From: Anoplopoma fimbria | Lineage: Eukaryota; Chordata; Actinopteri; Perciformes; Anoplopomatidae | Length of the DNA: 64,000 bases | NCBI RefSeq assembly: GCF_027596085.1 | Contig: NC_072465.1 | Location: 10,278,553 to 10,342,552 of the forward strand | Direction of reading: 5' to 3' | Shown here: positions 45,601 through 54,684 of the stretch, piece after piece | How the letters are laid out: every line of letters begins with the position of its first letter | How positions within the stretch are numbered: the stretch's first letter is position 1 | The notes under the pieces: generated by a model | The model's input: the letters and a program-made list of their open reading frames with translations, nothing else | What the model was told of the DNA's origin: nothing | Databases searched by the model: none | Position numbers and translations under genes: made by a program

Positions 45601-47852
45601 GTGCAAAAGTTCTTGTTGACTCAAAGGACTCACAGAGATACTCGTCTGAATATGCTTGACATGATTGATTTGAATGAGGACTAATTCCCTTTTGGAATAA
45701 TCCAGTGCATTTTGATGAGAACTCTCTGCATTCATTGCAATATAGCAAGAAAATAGTAAAATTGATGCCATTATTAAATTAGAACATACAGTACCATTTC
45801 ATTCCACAACATTTCTTTTATGATGCATGTAATACAGAGATGTACAAAAAGAGGTGAACTATAGTAAACACACACCATGCTGTCATAATGAGCAGTGCAC
45901 TGAAGGTTGGCGGTGTTGAAGGGAAAACAAAGTTACCTTTAATCTGTTGAGGTAGCGCTTGGTGTGAACCACCAGCAGATCCTCTTCAGTCGCCTCACGG
46001 GCTTCCACAATGTTCCCGTCGGTAATGAACTGCTCCTCTGAGACAAAAGGTATTTTTTTGATAAGGAGTCAAACAGGTTGAGTACTAGTTTTTACAACTT
46101 ACGCTAATTGCAACGCTAATGTTGCAATTGAAAGAGGTTGGGAGACTGTGGGAGGAAGCCACGGGACCCTGGGAAAACCCACGCGAACACGGGGAGAACA
46201 TGCAAACAGATAGTGGCAAATCTACAAAGCTGATTGTTTTTGCACATATGTGACACAGATCCTTTTTTTTTCATAACTATGTGAACAGCACAAATCACCT
46301 GGAATCTGATCTTTTCGACTCTGATTCATTCATTCTTTTATTTATCATCTTAAATCACAAATAGGTCTGATTATTCTCAATGCGCCCTCTGAACAGTAAT
46401 ATTAGAATAAATGCAACTTTTACTTCACTCTAGCTCGACTTTTATCAACAATTCTAAACTGTTAAGCCACTTGTGGCTCTTACTCAGCTTCCAAGCACAA
46501 ATCCTCTGCGCCTCAAAAAGCCGCCGTTAAACGTGTTTCTCTTTACGCATCTGCTCACAAGTTCAATTTATATATGAATGAATGAATGAATTAAAGTGAC
46601 TAGTACACACTGGGATCTTGTATTTTCCACATTTATAAAATAATAGGTACAGAAATCAGAATTAAGACTTGCACAATGTAGCCAAGGATATTTTTTGGAT
46701 CATTTGGATCAATGTAATTAACATGGATTGGAGTTTTTATATGTACTACAGTAAAATCTGCAATGTATTATTTTAAGCATTATTGACTACACTTTAACTG
46801 ACAACTCATTGTAGGAACAGTGAGAGACTGCAAGAGACTTGGTCAACACTGAATTTTCCAAGATGAAGATACAGGGGTCTACACTCAGCATACTCTGCAT
46901 ATACTCCATAGCAACATGATTTTTAACAAAATCAAAATACTACAAAAGGTAAGTTTTGTTTTTATGTTTTTAGCGTCATATAATAGTACATTTTGCTATA
47001 TTAAGCCTATTATTTACTAACATTAGTTGCTGCATTGCTGGACTATTTCGTTTTTTCTCTCTAGATACATTAGTGTCTTCGTTGTAAGACACTAATGTTT
47101 GACTTTGAATGTAACACAGTCTGCTCATTAAAATGTATTGCTCAACAAGTTCCCCTGTATGTTTTTCTAAGTGTGCCTGGTCTCATCTGCAGAAAATCTT
47201 CCTCTCCTTTCAGCACTTCCCATATCAAAGACAATCTATGGAGCAAATTGACGGGAACTGTATTTGTGAAGTCCTGCCAATCTTCTCCTCGGCTCTTGAA
47301 TTCTGGGCTGGGCCTCATCCATGACGCACACACACACTCCCACAGGGAGCTTTCTCTAATTATCTGCGCTCGATTGCTCTGCCTTTCCCCCTTCTCAAGC
47401 AACTACATTTCACCTCTCCACTCTCTCTGCTTTGTTCTCTACCTCTTATGATTTGCTCCGAGTGATTCCCATATGCATCAGCCAGGGGGGGGGGAGACGC
47501 TCCCCCCATCTGCCACTCTGGCTCTCGTTTCTCTTACCTTTCAAGAAATGAATGACTTTCCCCCACTTCCCCGCGTCAAACGGATGGAGCTTTTCAAGGC
47601 CCATGAAGGTGATGTTGTAGTCTGGGTGGTACACAATGGGAAGACATGTTCGAGGGATGCTAATGTACAATTCAGTGCGGTGGGAGCTGAAAATAAAACG
47701 TCAAAAAAGTAGGAAAAAAAGATGTTAAATACAGCACTGCTGCATTACATTTTACATGGAGGGAATTCCCCTGTGGCTTAATAAGCAGTCTTGGAGCTGT
47801 TTGTTTGTGCTGCTCACCTCCCTTTCCCTTCATTATCTTCTTTGTGAGCCAT
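21422..47852 (-). CDS. hdac11: Histone deacetylase 11, ten coding exons
   Basis: Class IV zinc-dependent deacylase, known in other vertebrates to remove long-chain fatty acyl groups (e.g. from SHMT2) and to act weakly as a deacetylase. Coding exons: 47852-47818, 47686-47538, 46037-45937, 44787-44671, 39001-38959, 37521-37445, 35795-35733, 28653-28557, 24942-24764, 21671-21422. All junctions are GT/AG and the phases agree. The model gives about 369 residues (human protein 347) once one surplus base in exon 10 is discounted. Visible active site: His153 and His154 ([10 protein letters not shown]), zinc ligands Asp192 and His194 (DLDAH) and Asp272 (AGTD), and expected Tyr315 just after TSGG. The start ATG has A at -3 and G at +4. 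Oddities are the exon 10 frameshift before Tyr315, and Arg222 where the human protein has Gly (YPGD). Introns carry two Tc1 copies and other repeats. Confidence 0.95.
22169..22675 (+). repeat. Interspersed repeat R, copy 2
   Basis: A nearly complete copy in the last hdac11 intron, antisense to the gene. It starts 'TAGACTGTGTATATATGAAG', includes 'CCCATTGGTTTGTGGACTG' and 'GAGACCATGAACTCATG', and ends at 'AGAACCGGAGG'. Its 3' part carries CCAGCAGGGGGCGAC on the minus strand (within 22601-22620), close to the CTCF core motif. Confidence 0.8.
22676..24763 (-). other. hdac11 last intron, remainder
   Basis: No exon seen. About 23390-23640 is more GC-balanced and contains an E-box palindrome TCACGTGA (23563-23570) of the USF/TFE type, a candidate conserved non-coding stretch. 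The 3' splice site lies at 21672. Confidence 0.35.
24764..24942 (-). CDS. hdac11: hdac11 coding exon 9
   Basis: 179 nt encoding [20 protein letters not shown], then [19 protein letters not shown] and LSISPQ; Asp272 in AGTD is the third zinc ligand. Acceptor ATCACCAG, donor CAG|GTGCTG. The intron before it holds Tc1 copy B and a long inverted repeat. Confidence 0.95.
26004..27590 (+). mobile_element. Tc1-like transposon, copy B
   Basis: Same family as copies A and C, inserted in the hdac11 intron between exons 8 and 9 in the opposite transcriptional direction. The right end is perfect (CCCACTG then TA at 27591-27592). The left arm is damaged: the terminus reads TAGTTACGGAAAATTCAGAC, and several small gaps remove about 45 bp relative to the right arm. 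The left boundary is therefore approximate. Confidence 0.93.
26334..27374 (+). CDS. Tc1 transposase, intact
   Basis: An uninterrupted 346-codon frame, full length for a Tc1 transposase, which binds the terminal repeats and cuts and pastes the element at TA sites in the nucleus. Residues about 1-110 form a paired-like bipartite DNA-binding domain (two HTH units, [15 protein letters not shown] in the first) joined by a [12 protein letters not shown] basic segment. The DDE core follows: D in [11 protein letters not shown], a Gly-rich loop ([20 protein letters not shown]), D in [11 protein letters not shown] and E in [11 protein letters not shown], spaced 34 residues apart. It ends KGASTQY. All catalytic residues are present, but its own left terminal repeat is defective, so in cis movement may be impaired. 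Confidence 0.95.
   Translation: MSEQMRIMRSKELPKELRDRIVARHRSGQGYKRISAALKVPKSTVASIILKWKKYGMTRTLPRPGRPAKLSNRGRRALVREVKKNPKITVAELQRCSREMGESSTKSTITAALHQSGLYGRVARRKPLLSARHMKARIEFAKKHMEDSQTMRNKILWSDETKIELFGVNSKRYVWRKPGTAHHLPNTIPTVKHGGGSIMLWGCFSAAGTGRLVAIEGKMNAAKYRDILEENLLQSAQDLRLGRRFTFQQDNDPKHTAKITKEWLRNKSVTILDWPSQSPDLNPIEHLWRDLKMAVHQRSPSNLTELERICKEEWQRIPKSRCEKLVASFPRRLMAVLAQKGASTQY
27598..28345. repeat. Long inverted repeat around an R copy
   Basis: Arms at about 27598-27735 and 28190-28345 are inverted complements over roughly 130 bp with mismatches. Both contain AGTTCCTACATGAAAC, GTCTRTGGATTA, a 'CTGGAA.GAGA.ATTGCT' block and CAACAAGCC, reading outward. They enclose about 455 bp that include R copy 3. 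This looks like a long-TIR MITE-type element just upstream of Tc1 copy B, within hdac11 intron sequence. Confidence 0.65.
27756..28048 (-). repeat. Interspersed repeat R, copy 3
   Basis: Minus-orientation copy from 'GTAAACATGAGTTTATGG' to 'CCAATGGGTGACGTCACTG', including the 'TTTAGGGCGGGGC' block. It sits between the arms of the long inverted repeat. Confidence 0.75.
28557..28653 (-). CDS. hdac11: hdac11 coding exon 8
   Basis: 97 nt encoding [20 protein letters not shown] and [12 protein letters not shown] plus one base. Acceptor TCGCAG, donor A|GTGAGG. The Arg of YPRD (codon CGG) replaces the Gly found in human HDAC11 (GGx), one base away. Confidence 0.93.
30026..30192 (-). repeat. Interspersed repeat R, copy 4 (partial)
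   Basis: Matches R from the 'GAAGTCTATGAGAAAATGAC' segment through 'GTTTATGGTCTCAATCTCTA' to 'AGTAAATTATGGTC', in minus orientation; the 5' half of the family is missing. Confidence 0.7.
30325..30367. repeat. Perfect 12-bp inverted repeat
   Basis: CACTGGTATAAG (30325-30336) pairs with CTTATACCAGTG (30356-30367) around a 19-nt loop. The loop contains GCTTATATACC, so an alternative pairing is possible. Confidence 0.75.
31390..32580 (-). pseudogene. Non-LTR retrotransposon ORF, 3' part, heavily decayed
   Basis: Minus-strand pieces, in changing frames, line up in order with the C-terminal half of a fish LINE protein often labelled R2-like Pol. Around 32530-32440: KPVK, then [17 protein letters not shown]. 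32439-32300: [20 protein letters not shown], then [10 protein letters not shown] after a deletion. About 31950: CKQCGNQ, a zinc-knuckle start; then [18 protein letters not shown] near 31880. About 31660: [19 protein letters not shown]. About 31560-31400: [10 protein letters not shown] and AEKAQ. Several frameshifts and deletions separate them. The upstream reverse-transcriptase motifs are not present. It lies sense to hdac11 within an intron. Clade assignment is uncertain; the order of matched blocks is the main support. Confidence 0.7.
35733..35795 (-). CDS. hdac11: hdac11 coding exon 7
   Basis: 63 nt, 21 codons, encoding [20 protein letters not shown] plus Q, with zinc ligands Asp192 and His194. 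Acceptor CTTTCAG, donor CAG|GTGAGC. The 7.1-kb intron after it contains a decayed non-LTR retrotransposon and R copy 4. Confidence 0.95.
35796..37444 (-). other. hdac11 intron between exons 6 and 7
   Basis: No exon seen. It contains a poly-T tract at about 37131-37155 and a CpG-containing patch near 36780-36830. Confidence 0.4.
37131..37155 (+). repeat. Poly-T tract
   Basis: A near-continuous T run of about 25 bases (A on the hdac11 strand), a homopolymer prone to length error. Confidence 0.9.
37445..37521 (-). CDS. hdac11: hdac11 coding exon 6
   Basis: 77 nt encoding [20 protein letters not shown] and ITLAIK, with the catalytic histidine pair (His153, His154). Acceptor TCCCAG, donor AAG|GTAATA. 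An eight-G run here (GGGGGGGG, within DRGGGF) keeps the frame. Confidence 0.95.
38325..38420 (-). repeat. Interspersed repeat R, 3'-end fragment
   Basis: Minus-orientation match to the R 3' edge: 'GGCGGCAACCTCCGTTCTG', then 'TGAAGCCAATGC' and 'GACCAGCAGGGGGTCTC'. Lies in the intron between hdac11 exons 5 and 6. Confidence 0.6.
38959..39001 (-). CDS. hdac11: hdac11 coding exon 5
   Basis: 43 nt encoding [14 protein letters not shown] plus one base. Acceptor TGCCACAG, donor G|GTAAGTG. Too short to show as an open frame; placed by similarity to HDAC11 (AGKLAVERGWAINV in human) and by phase. Confidence 0.9.
40180..40613 (-). repeat. Interspersed repeat R, copy 5
   Basis: Minus-orientation copy from 'TTCCCTCAGTAAACATTG' through 'TTTAGGGCGGGACTACTGTG' to 'CACAAACCAATGG' and 'GTGTACAGTCAATGG'. 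The 3'-most part of the family (with the CTCF-like motif) is absent. Confidence 0.78.
41408..43039 (-). mobile_element. Tc1-like transposon, copy C
   Basis: A 1632-bp element with ends CAGTGGGTACGGAAAG and its inverted complement, TA duplications at 41406-41407 and 43040-43041, and IR/DR arms like copy A. It lies in the hdac11 intron between exons 4 and 5, in the sense orientation. Confidence 0.95.
41624..42663 (-). pseudogene. Tc1 transposase, copy C (one-base frameshift)
   Basis: Same protein as copy B from [13 protein letters not shown] at 42663. Just after WSDETKIEL (near 42170) one T is missing from a five-T run (coding strand), so the frame changes and stops at 42091. The remainder, with the second Asp (QDNDPKHTA) and the Glu (NPIEHLW), is open in another frame to 41624. 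One base is the only frame break. It could be a real mutation or a homopolymer miscall. Confidence 0.93.
44671..44787 (-). CDS. hdac11: hdac11 coding exon 4
   Basis: 117 nt, exactly 39 codons, encoding [20 protein letters not shown] through [12 protein letters not shown]. Acceptor TTTTCAG, donor ATG|GTAGGT. The intron before it holds hAT-like MITE copy 2; the 5.7-kb intron after it holds Tc1 copy C and R copy 5. Confidence 0.95.
45282..45589 (+). mobile_element. hAT-like MITE, copy 2
   Basis: Left end 'TTAAAGGTGTAGTGTGTAGG' and inverted right end 'CTAAAGGAACAGTGTGTAGC' bracket about 300 bp with no transposase. Internal 'GGTTGCAGATTGTAACCAAC' matches MITE copy 1. It lies in the intron between hdac11 exons 3 and 4. 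Confidence 0.65.
45937..46037 (-). CDS. hdac11: hdac11 coding exon 3
   Basis: 101 nt encoding [20 protein letters not shown] and [14 protein letters not shown]. Acceptor TCTCAG, donor AAG|GTAACT. The 1.5-kb intron before it (46038-47537) contains a common fish repeat at 46126-46205. Confidence 0.95.
46126..46205. repeat. Common fish interspersed repeat fragment
   Basis: 'GTGGGAGGAAGCCACGGGAC' followed by AAAACCCACGCGAACACGG and GGAGAACATGCAAAC is a very frequent dispersed sequence in fish genomes. I cannot assign it to a family from this length. Confidence 0.55.
47538..47686 (-). CDS. hdac11: hdac11 coding exon 2
   Basis: 149 nt after TTTTATTTTCAG. Encodes the start of the deacetylase fold with the diagnostic [20 protein letters not shown] and [14 protein letters not shown]. 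Donor G|GTAAGAG. The intron before it is only about 130 bp. Confidence 0.95.
47818..47852 (-). CDS. hdac11: hdac11 coding exon 1
   Basis: 35 nt encoding [11 protein letters not shown] plus two bases of a Ser codon, donor AG|GTGAGC. This N-terminal extension is poorly conserved between HDAC11 proteins, so the start rests on the strong start context and the frame match to exon 2. The exon itself probably begins at 47877, after a CTCCAG acceptor. Confidence 0.8.
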
Positions 47853-47877
47853 GTTCTTCAGGCATTGCTTCTTTCAT
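47833..47877 (-). other. Upstream ORF overlapping the hdac11 start
   Basis: If the exon begins at the CTCCAG acceptor, its first codon is an ATG (47877) that opens a 14-codon frame, [14 protein letters not shown], then TAA at 47833. It overlaps the hdac11 start in another frame. Its context is weak (C at -3). Confidence 0.45.
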
Positions 47878-48109
47878 CTGGAGGGGGGAAATAAAAAGAT
47901 TACACACAGATAATAAAATGAATTCACATTTAACTAGGTATTTACAGAAACTCAGAACATTCAGAATTCTGTTTAAAAATAATATATTTTTTAGATTTAA
48001 TCGAGAAACTCTTTAGCGACTCGTTTGTTGAAGCTGCATCCCACCAACGTCACCGCCCAAGCAAGAACAGGGGACAGTGAACTACTATGAATCAAGAGGC
48101 CAATCTCTA

Positions 48110-48119
48110 GCGCATGCGC
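48110..48119. promoter_or_regulatory. NRF1-like palindrome
   Basis: Perfect GCGCATGCGC, the NRF1 core, about 220 bp downstream of the proposed first-exon donor of hdac11. Assignment is by motif only. Confidence 0.4.
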
Positions 48120-48330
48120 AGTGGCATGTGCACATTTTCACAGACGCAACTGCACAAGGAAGCGTGTGAACCGACACACACAGGCACTCAGCCTCCGAAC
48201 GTGTGTGTTAGGATATGGCCCAGGTCATTGTAGTGTTAAAGACAATAGCGTCGTTCACGGCTAATGTAAGGAACAGTCTCGAACTGTTCAGGAGGGACGT
48301 GAACTAGCAGCGACCGCTGAGTGTCTCACC

Positions 48331-48660
48331 TGTCACTGTGTGGTGCGGAATATCTCCGGTACCCGCGCAGCAGCTGAGTTTAATGTAATGAACAGAGACG
48401 GTGAATGTCTGTCCTCCCCAACAGGCTAAAAGCTCGGGTTGTCGTCGTTAGCAAGCTAACAGCAAGAAAACGTATTTCCCTGGTGTTTCTCTCACAGTAT
48501 CTGTCCGCTGCTACGTAGGAGACGTACGTAGAATGCGCGCGAGCTCCGTGCCTGTACGCCGCTACCGCACACGCGCATTTAAAGCAGAAGAAACACGCAC
48601 TCCGCAAAGCTATTACTTCCTATTTTGTCCTTTTCTCTCTCGCGTGTACTTAGCGTGTAC
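48331..48660 (-). promoter_or_regulatory. hdac11: CpG-rich hdac11 promoter and non-coding first exon
   Basis: The only clearly CpG-dense stretch beside the gene, with ACGCGCA, TGCGCGC and CTACGTAG palindromes and no evident TATA box. A donor ACAG|GTGAGAC at 48330-48328 could end a non-coding first exon that splices to 47877. An NRF1-like GCGCATGCGC palindrome lies inside the resulting first intron at 48110-48119. The transcription start itself cannot be placed. Confidence 0.55.
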
Positions 48661-48740
48661 CGGAAATTGGACAAAATGCTTGATTCAAATGCTATTCTAA
48701 AGTTCAATTTCAATGCAGACAAAATGGTTTCGCATTGTAT

Positions 48741-48790
48741 TTAGATAGATAATAGACTTTATTAATCCTTGGAGGAAATTACAATACACA
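48741..48790 (-). repeat. LINE/SINE 3' tail
   Basis: 'AGATAGATAATAGACTTTAT' and 'TAATCCTTGGAGGAAATTAC' form the reverse complement of a common fish retroposon 3' end. Confidence 0.55.
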
Positions 48791-51700
48791 AGAGGTACAT
48801 GAACGCAGCTAAAGATGACACTAAAGTAAATCAGAGCAACGACTAGTGAATAAGCTATTGACTGACACTCAGGTGATTAACAATAAGAATAATAACAGAA
48901 TAGAAAGGTCCTGGTTCACAATGTTTCTTTTTTGGGCTTTTACATGTCTGCCATTTTTCTGCCTGTTTTGTTCTCTACTTGCTATGTGCAGCACTTTATA
49001 TATATCCATAGGATTGAATACACACACCTTAATTTGAATAAAACCAATAACAACAAACTGTGAAAGAATACATGCATTAACATGAAATCAAGTACACAAA
49101 TACACAGTCTATGGTACAGAGCCATAAACGACAACACAAACATGCAGGCTTTCTTCTGGACTTCTTTGAAGAAAAGTCTTTGATCAGGAAGTCAAAGTCC
49201 AACTCCGAAACAAGGTCAGAATCAATAACCATGAGTTACAGCATGTTGACTCATCTCATGTGTCAGAGGCGGCTTCTGCCAAATCTCGCAGGGGGGGTTT
49301 GCATGATGGCTAAGATGACCAGTTCAATGGCTCATTTCAACTCGAGGATACTTATTGTACAGTAACTTTGTGGGCAAGCTACATCCAGGATTTCATTGTA
49401 AATGTCTTGAATCAAATTTGGCTCTACAACGACGTACCAAGCTAATGTGGTTTTCAACAGATCTTCATTTTGCGTTTTGACCTGATAAATAGCTTTGAAT
49501 GTGAAGAGACCCGCTTTAATTCAAATAAAATTGAGCAAGGTCTTCACTCTCACAATAATTAGATTGATTCTTCATTAAATCACATTATATTTAAGGACCA
49601 GCAAATCTAGAAAATGCATTTGGAAGCTTATGATTAAACAAAGAAATGAATGTAGGCCTAGCCTACTTACTAAAGTTACAGTGCACATCACATAATAACT
49701 AGATGACGAAGCACATAAGTCAACGGACTATTCTACCCAATCTTATTTTAACAGAAATGAAAAGGGTATAATTCAGAATTCTGAAATATTTTTTTTACCC
49801 CAAAAGAAGAAGAATGAAATGATTCAAACTTCCATTTAGTTGAATTGTGTTGCTGACAGTGAAGAATACTGTTGGAACTCGGATGTGGAATTTCTTTTCA
49901 AACCCAGAAAAGTGTCTAAATATTAGGTCAGTCAGTTTTTCTTTGGGCCCTCAGTGGTCAGATTGAAGAGGTTTAAACTGGGATTTGGTCACCTGATACT
50001 AACCCTAGACAAACCTTCTATATATATTGTGAAGTTTGAAGAACAGCTTTGATAAAAATTAATTCCAGCTCATTCTAGGCTGCTTTAAGAGTGAAACTGT
50101 TGACACTGAAACAGGAAGTTGTTCCTGTTTAAATCCAAGCTTCTGGTTTTGTTTACCAATGACGCCGATTCCATCTCTTCTATCAAACCGTTGCTCAGTG
50201 GATCTTTGTCTCTCTCAGTTTTCAGTCTGGTTGAACCAGTGTACAGCGTTTTGTTTTACGTGTAAGAAATGTGACATTCTTTGCAAATCCTTCGTCCAAA
50301 ATATATCTATTTGTAAAGAATACACCTTCGGATGTAAAGCAGTGGAAAAGTATTTATCTTAATGACTGGATCCTCTGAATTTGTAATTTTAAGCCTAGTT
50401 TATACTCATAGTGAAGCCGGCGAGGCGCACGCGCAAGAAATTTTCGTTATCACAGACGGTCGTGCACCTCTGAATTTTTGTAACTTGGGGCTAAGGCATT
50501 AACGTGAGAGAGTAAAAGAGGGATTAGTTGTACCAAAGCGACATCTTTAGCTTCTTTTTCTTTTTTACATTTACGCTTTGCTGACCATCTAAGCTCTGCT
50601 CCTTCACGGTGACAGCGAGACTGGACCTACTGCCCTACGACATTATGACATTTGTTATTTAAAGCGACTAATTTACGAAACATTCAAGCAATTTCCTAAT
50701 CATACCACATTTTCAATATCAGCTTTACTCCATTTTTTTTATTTTTATAAAATAATCCTTAACATAAAAAAATATAGTAATACATTTTAAGGCTAAGGGC
50801 CCCCCATTGGCTCAAGGCCTGTGCCCACTTTGAGCATGCTACAATCCCTCTATGCATACAAGTGTTCTGGTGGAACTGTGTCAGAGAAAGAAAAAAGTCC
50901 ATCTTAATTTACTCATGTCCTGTTGTTGTGCAGCAGTTGGTTGATATAAAAGCATGTTTATCTCTTAAAATAGCAGATATCCCTGTTGTTGAATGCACTC
51001 ATATGAACTTAAACAATAATGAATTATGGATAAAAATCTCAGATGTAGTCAATTTCATGGTAATGCAGGTTTAATGTCATATCCACTCATGCAAGAGCAA
51101 ACTTTACAGTACACACTCTATTAATGACTTTAAATTCTATTTTGGATTCACTTCTTATGTTATCTGTACTCTATGCCGGCAATTTTGTAAATCATTTACC
51201 CTATTATTGTTGTAGACTCCAGTTTGAATTCCACAAGTTGTTGGTGAATGAAGCACAAACAAAATAAATAGATGCTTGTTAACTTAAATTAGATCCAATG
51301 GTAAAAATATCCAGACCCTTATCAGTAATAGTAATAATAAGAATGTATAACTTCTGCACAGAAGATTTAACAGCAAAATGTACTCAAGTTTCAGAGTGTT
51401 GTGTATTCTATCCATTATCATAGCCTGTAAGTACTGATTAGCATCAAAGCAGCATTTCAATTAAGCCATACTTTTATTCAGCACCTTTTTAAAAACGTAA
51501 GATGTTGGGGCATGTCTGGTGGCGTGTTGGTCAGTCCAGACGCTGGTCCAGACTGAAAATGATTAACTATTGACGGTTGCCAAACTTTGCATAAAATGTT
51601 AAGTTAATTGCTGATGAACAAGATTGGTGTATTGTAGGTTTGGTTTAATGACTTCCACTCACTCAGATGTGGATGTTTAAATAAGAATGGCAGCCTTCTT

Positions 51701-52759
51701 GTATGGTGCTCTCATATATAATTATATATTAAATGTTGCTTATATGGATGGAATGAAATTACCGGCCTGTAGGAGATTTGACTTTTGATGTGTTGTCATA
51801 ATTCAACTTAATGTTAACATTAATGTTAATATGGCACACTGATTAACAAGAAAATCTAATTTATGGGTTTATTATGGGTTTAGACTTTGCTGTCCCTCTC
51901 TAGTTCAATGAAATTACGTTGGTGCACCCCTGACTTTTTTAGGTTGCATTGTGGGCTAACTTGAGTCTGCAATGTAATCCTTTACACTAGACATTCAGAC
52001 AATACCAATACGTGGACACGTCCAATGGGAGAGTCGGTAAGATGTCAGTCATCACTGTACACCTGTACGAGCCCTCACCGTCCTGACAAGAGGTCAGCGG
52101 TAATCAAGGGAAATATGGAACACCTGTGTTGGAGGACAATGGAGGGGGAGGTTTTAACTTGTTAACTCGTTTCTGTTTTAATTTCCCAAACTGATAGGCG
52201 AGCTATACTTTATGAACAAAGCATGCCGTGCTGTTGCAGAGTTCAGCTTCTAATTGAAGCAAAAAAAAATAATCGGTCACAACAAGCAGCTATGTGGATA
52301 AAATATGGTGGCTCCTACTTTCATCATGATGAGCAGCTCTCACTTTTCCGGTCAGTGTCAGTGGTTGATTATGCTCAGGCAGAATTACAATTGCTAAACA
52401 CAAAAATGAATGGTCCTGAACACATGCCTAAAACAAGCCGCTGCTAAAGCTCTCCCATAATCATCATGATAAATAACTCAAAAACAATTATACTAATGAG
52501 CTCATCAGTAATACTACTCAGTGTATTATTAGTGCATGTTTAAGTAACGTCATACTGGTCTTCACACATAGACATGGGTGGCATTAATAGGAACGATGGA
52601 GGTTATTAAGTAGTAAGGGGCGAATGTTTGGAGTCATCTTGGATTGTTAATCCATTCCCAGAATGTGTCCACCCACAGACAGACGAACTGATGGACAAAA
52701 CCCGTCATGCAACATAATTTCATCCAGACCATGTGCTGTGGTGGTGGGACAAAGACACC

Positions 52760-52875
52760 TTTCAGAATCAGAATCAGAATCAGAAAAAGAATCAGCTTTA
52801 TTGGCCATGTATGCGTAAGATAATTTTCTTACGCTCACTAATACAAAGAAACAGACAAATAAAACAAAATACAAG
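52760..52875 (-). repeat. SINE/LINE 3' tail with (CAGAAT)n
   Basis: 'TCAGAATCAGAATCAGAATC', then CAGCTTTATTGGCCATGTATG, matches a frequent fish retroposon tail in reverse orientation. The element body is not present. Confidence 0.55.
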
Positions 52876-53263
52876 GAGATCCAAGAGGAACAAAGGGTAG
52901 ACATTTCGGTAAGCTTCATTAAACATAATAAACATTATTCTCTGGCGGTGTGCCTTGTTCCTGGACGCTGTCTCATTCTAAAAAAAATTAACTGCTCCAG
53001 GGATTGGGCTGGACAGTTCAGTTTACTTGTCAGCCAGAGACAGTTGTATAATGTCCCAATGTCTACAGGAAAAAAGATCAGCTATTAGTTATGGCTCTCT
53101 TTGGGTAGCAATGTAGGTCTCAACATCTATCTGATGGGTTGCCATCGAATTTTGTGGCGGCATATCTTGTCCCCAGAGGATGTATCGTACTGACTTGGGT
53201 TATATTTGTGTTCTATTGGAATGTCTCAACAAGTATCTCCATGACATTTGTCACAGGCCGTTG

Positions 53264-53762
53264 ACTGTATAAAAGAAGTGAAAATAGTTGTCGTTACGCC
53301 ACCCATTTGTTTGTGGATTACAGCCATCGCCATCTTGTTTATTTTGAAACCAGTGAACCAAAGTGACCATATTTGGACTGCGGTGGAGTGACTTAGAGAT
53401 GCCGTATACAGCTCAGGTAGTGAGTGACCTGTCAATCACAGTAGCCCCACCCTAAAACATACCCTGCTTTATTGGCTATTTGACTCTAAATGGACCATAA
53501 TTTACTAAATGAACATCATGCTGTATTGAAGAAGACTTGTGATTGAGACCATAAACCCTAATGTTTACAATGATTACTGTGTATCGTTTACCTGTGTAAT
53601 GTTTACTGTATCAAGTGAGAAGTAGGGTCATTTTCTAGTAGACTTCAATACAATCAGACTTTTTGCAAACAGAGAAGTTGCCCCCTAATGGCCATTAGAG
53701 AGAATGTAAGTTTGAAGACACTGCTGCATTGGCTTCATTCGTCGGAACCAGAGGTTGCTGCT
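53264..53762 (+). repeat. Interspersed repeat R, copy 6
   Basis: A nearly complete copy from 'GACTGTATAAAAGAAGTG' through 'GTTTGTGGATTACAGCCATC', 'ACCATAATTTACTAAATGAA' and GAGACCATAAAC to 'GGAACCAGAGGTTGC'. It carries CCATTAGGGGGCAAC on the minus strand, a weaker CTCF-like match. Confidence 0.8.
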
Positions 53763-54684
53763 TTGGTAAGAAGAGAGTGGGGCTGCTGGGGGCAGAAAGG
53801 CGGGTGATGATCCTGGTACAAAGGTGCAACACAAAAGCGCAAAAAACACGAGGAATATATAAATCCTGAGTTGGCATTGAAGTTTAGCTAGCATGAGCTG
53901 GTGAGAGGTGATGAGCTGATTGCAGATAGGTGTGCGTGATAGACAGAGCTGGTAGAACAAGGAAGGGAGACCACCAAAATTGTTTTGAACTGAATTGAAT
54001 TAATTGTAAATATATAAGTTGTCATGAACACTGTAATGCTCATTTGATAGAGATCATCAAATACAGCTGTATTATAACAAAATGGACAGCTGATGCAGCT
54101 GTGCCACACATCATAATTAATTCCCTTCAAATTAAATATGAAGTCTGATCGCATCTCTATTGGGCGGGACTAAGAAAACACCCACAAAACATAAACAGAG
54201 AGAGACAGACAGGGGAGCACTGGGAAACGGGAGACACGAGGGGCCTTTCCAATTTCCCTAATTTGTACATCCATGATTCTTTTCCTTTACCTCCTTTCCT
54301 CACGAGGAGAGAGAAGTGGAGGCAACAGGCATGTAAAGTAAATGAGACATCATCAGCCGTCATTTTACATCTACGTCTGTTAAATATGACGTGCCGCACA
54401 GATGCACCAGCTGTTATACCGCTGTATTTCATCATCTCTGTCAGATGAGCGCGACAGTAAATACCTCCATTTTAATTCACAAATTGGCATAATGTGACTA
54501 GAATGTTTGGATTTCATATGTTTAAAACTATAACTAACTATAAAATTAAAGAGTGACATGTATTATAAAAAATAAAGACTGAAATGCAATAAATATGTGA
54601 TTGATACATCAAATGCACTCTTCTCTATCAATATGACAACAGGAAATAACAAATTAGTGAGGAATGTGGTTAAAAATAAGCCTA

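Larger units (their letters stand above)
48660..54680. other. Unassigned sequence upstream of hdac11
   Basis: No exon or RNA gene recognised. It contains two short SINE/LINE tails (48741, 52760) and R copy 6. A 'GCCTAGTTTATACTCATAG' stretch near 50393, followed by CpG-containing sequence, resembles one end of a MITE, but I found no partner end. Confidence 0.35.

Noticed and set aside
47473..47712. Plus-strand frame near 47.5 kb
   Set aside because: It is the reverse of hdac11 exon 2 and adjoining intron.
48846..49365. Possible divergent gene sharing the hdac11 promoter
   Set aside because: The open frames here lack splice sites in a sensible order, and no conserved protein could be recognised.
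52223..52447. 74-codon plus-strand frame upstream of hdac11
   Set aside because: No similarity recognised and no flanking exon structure.
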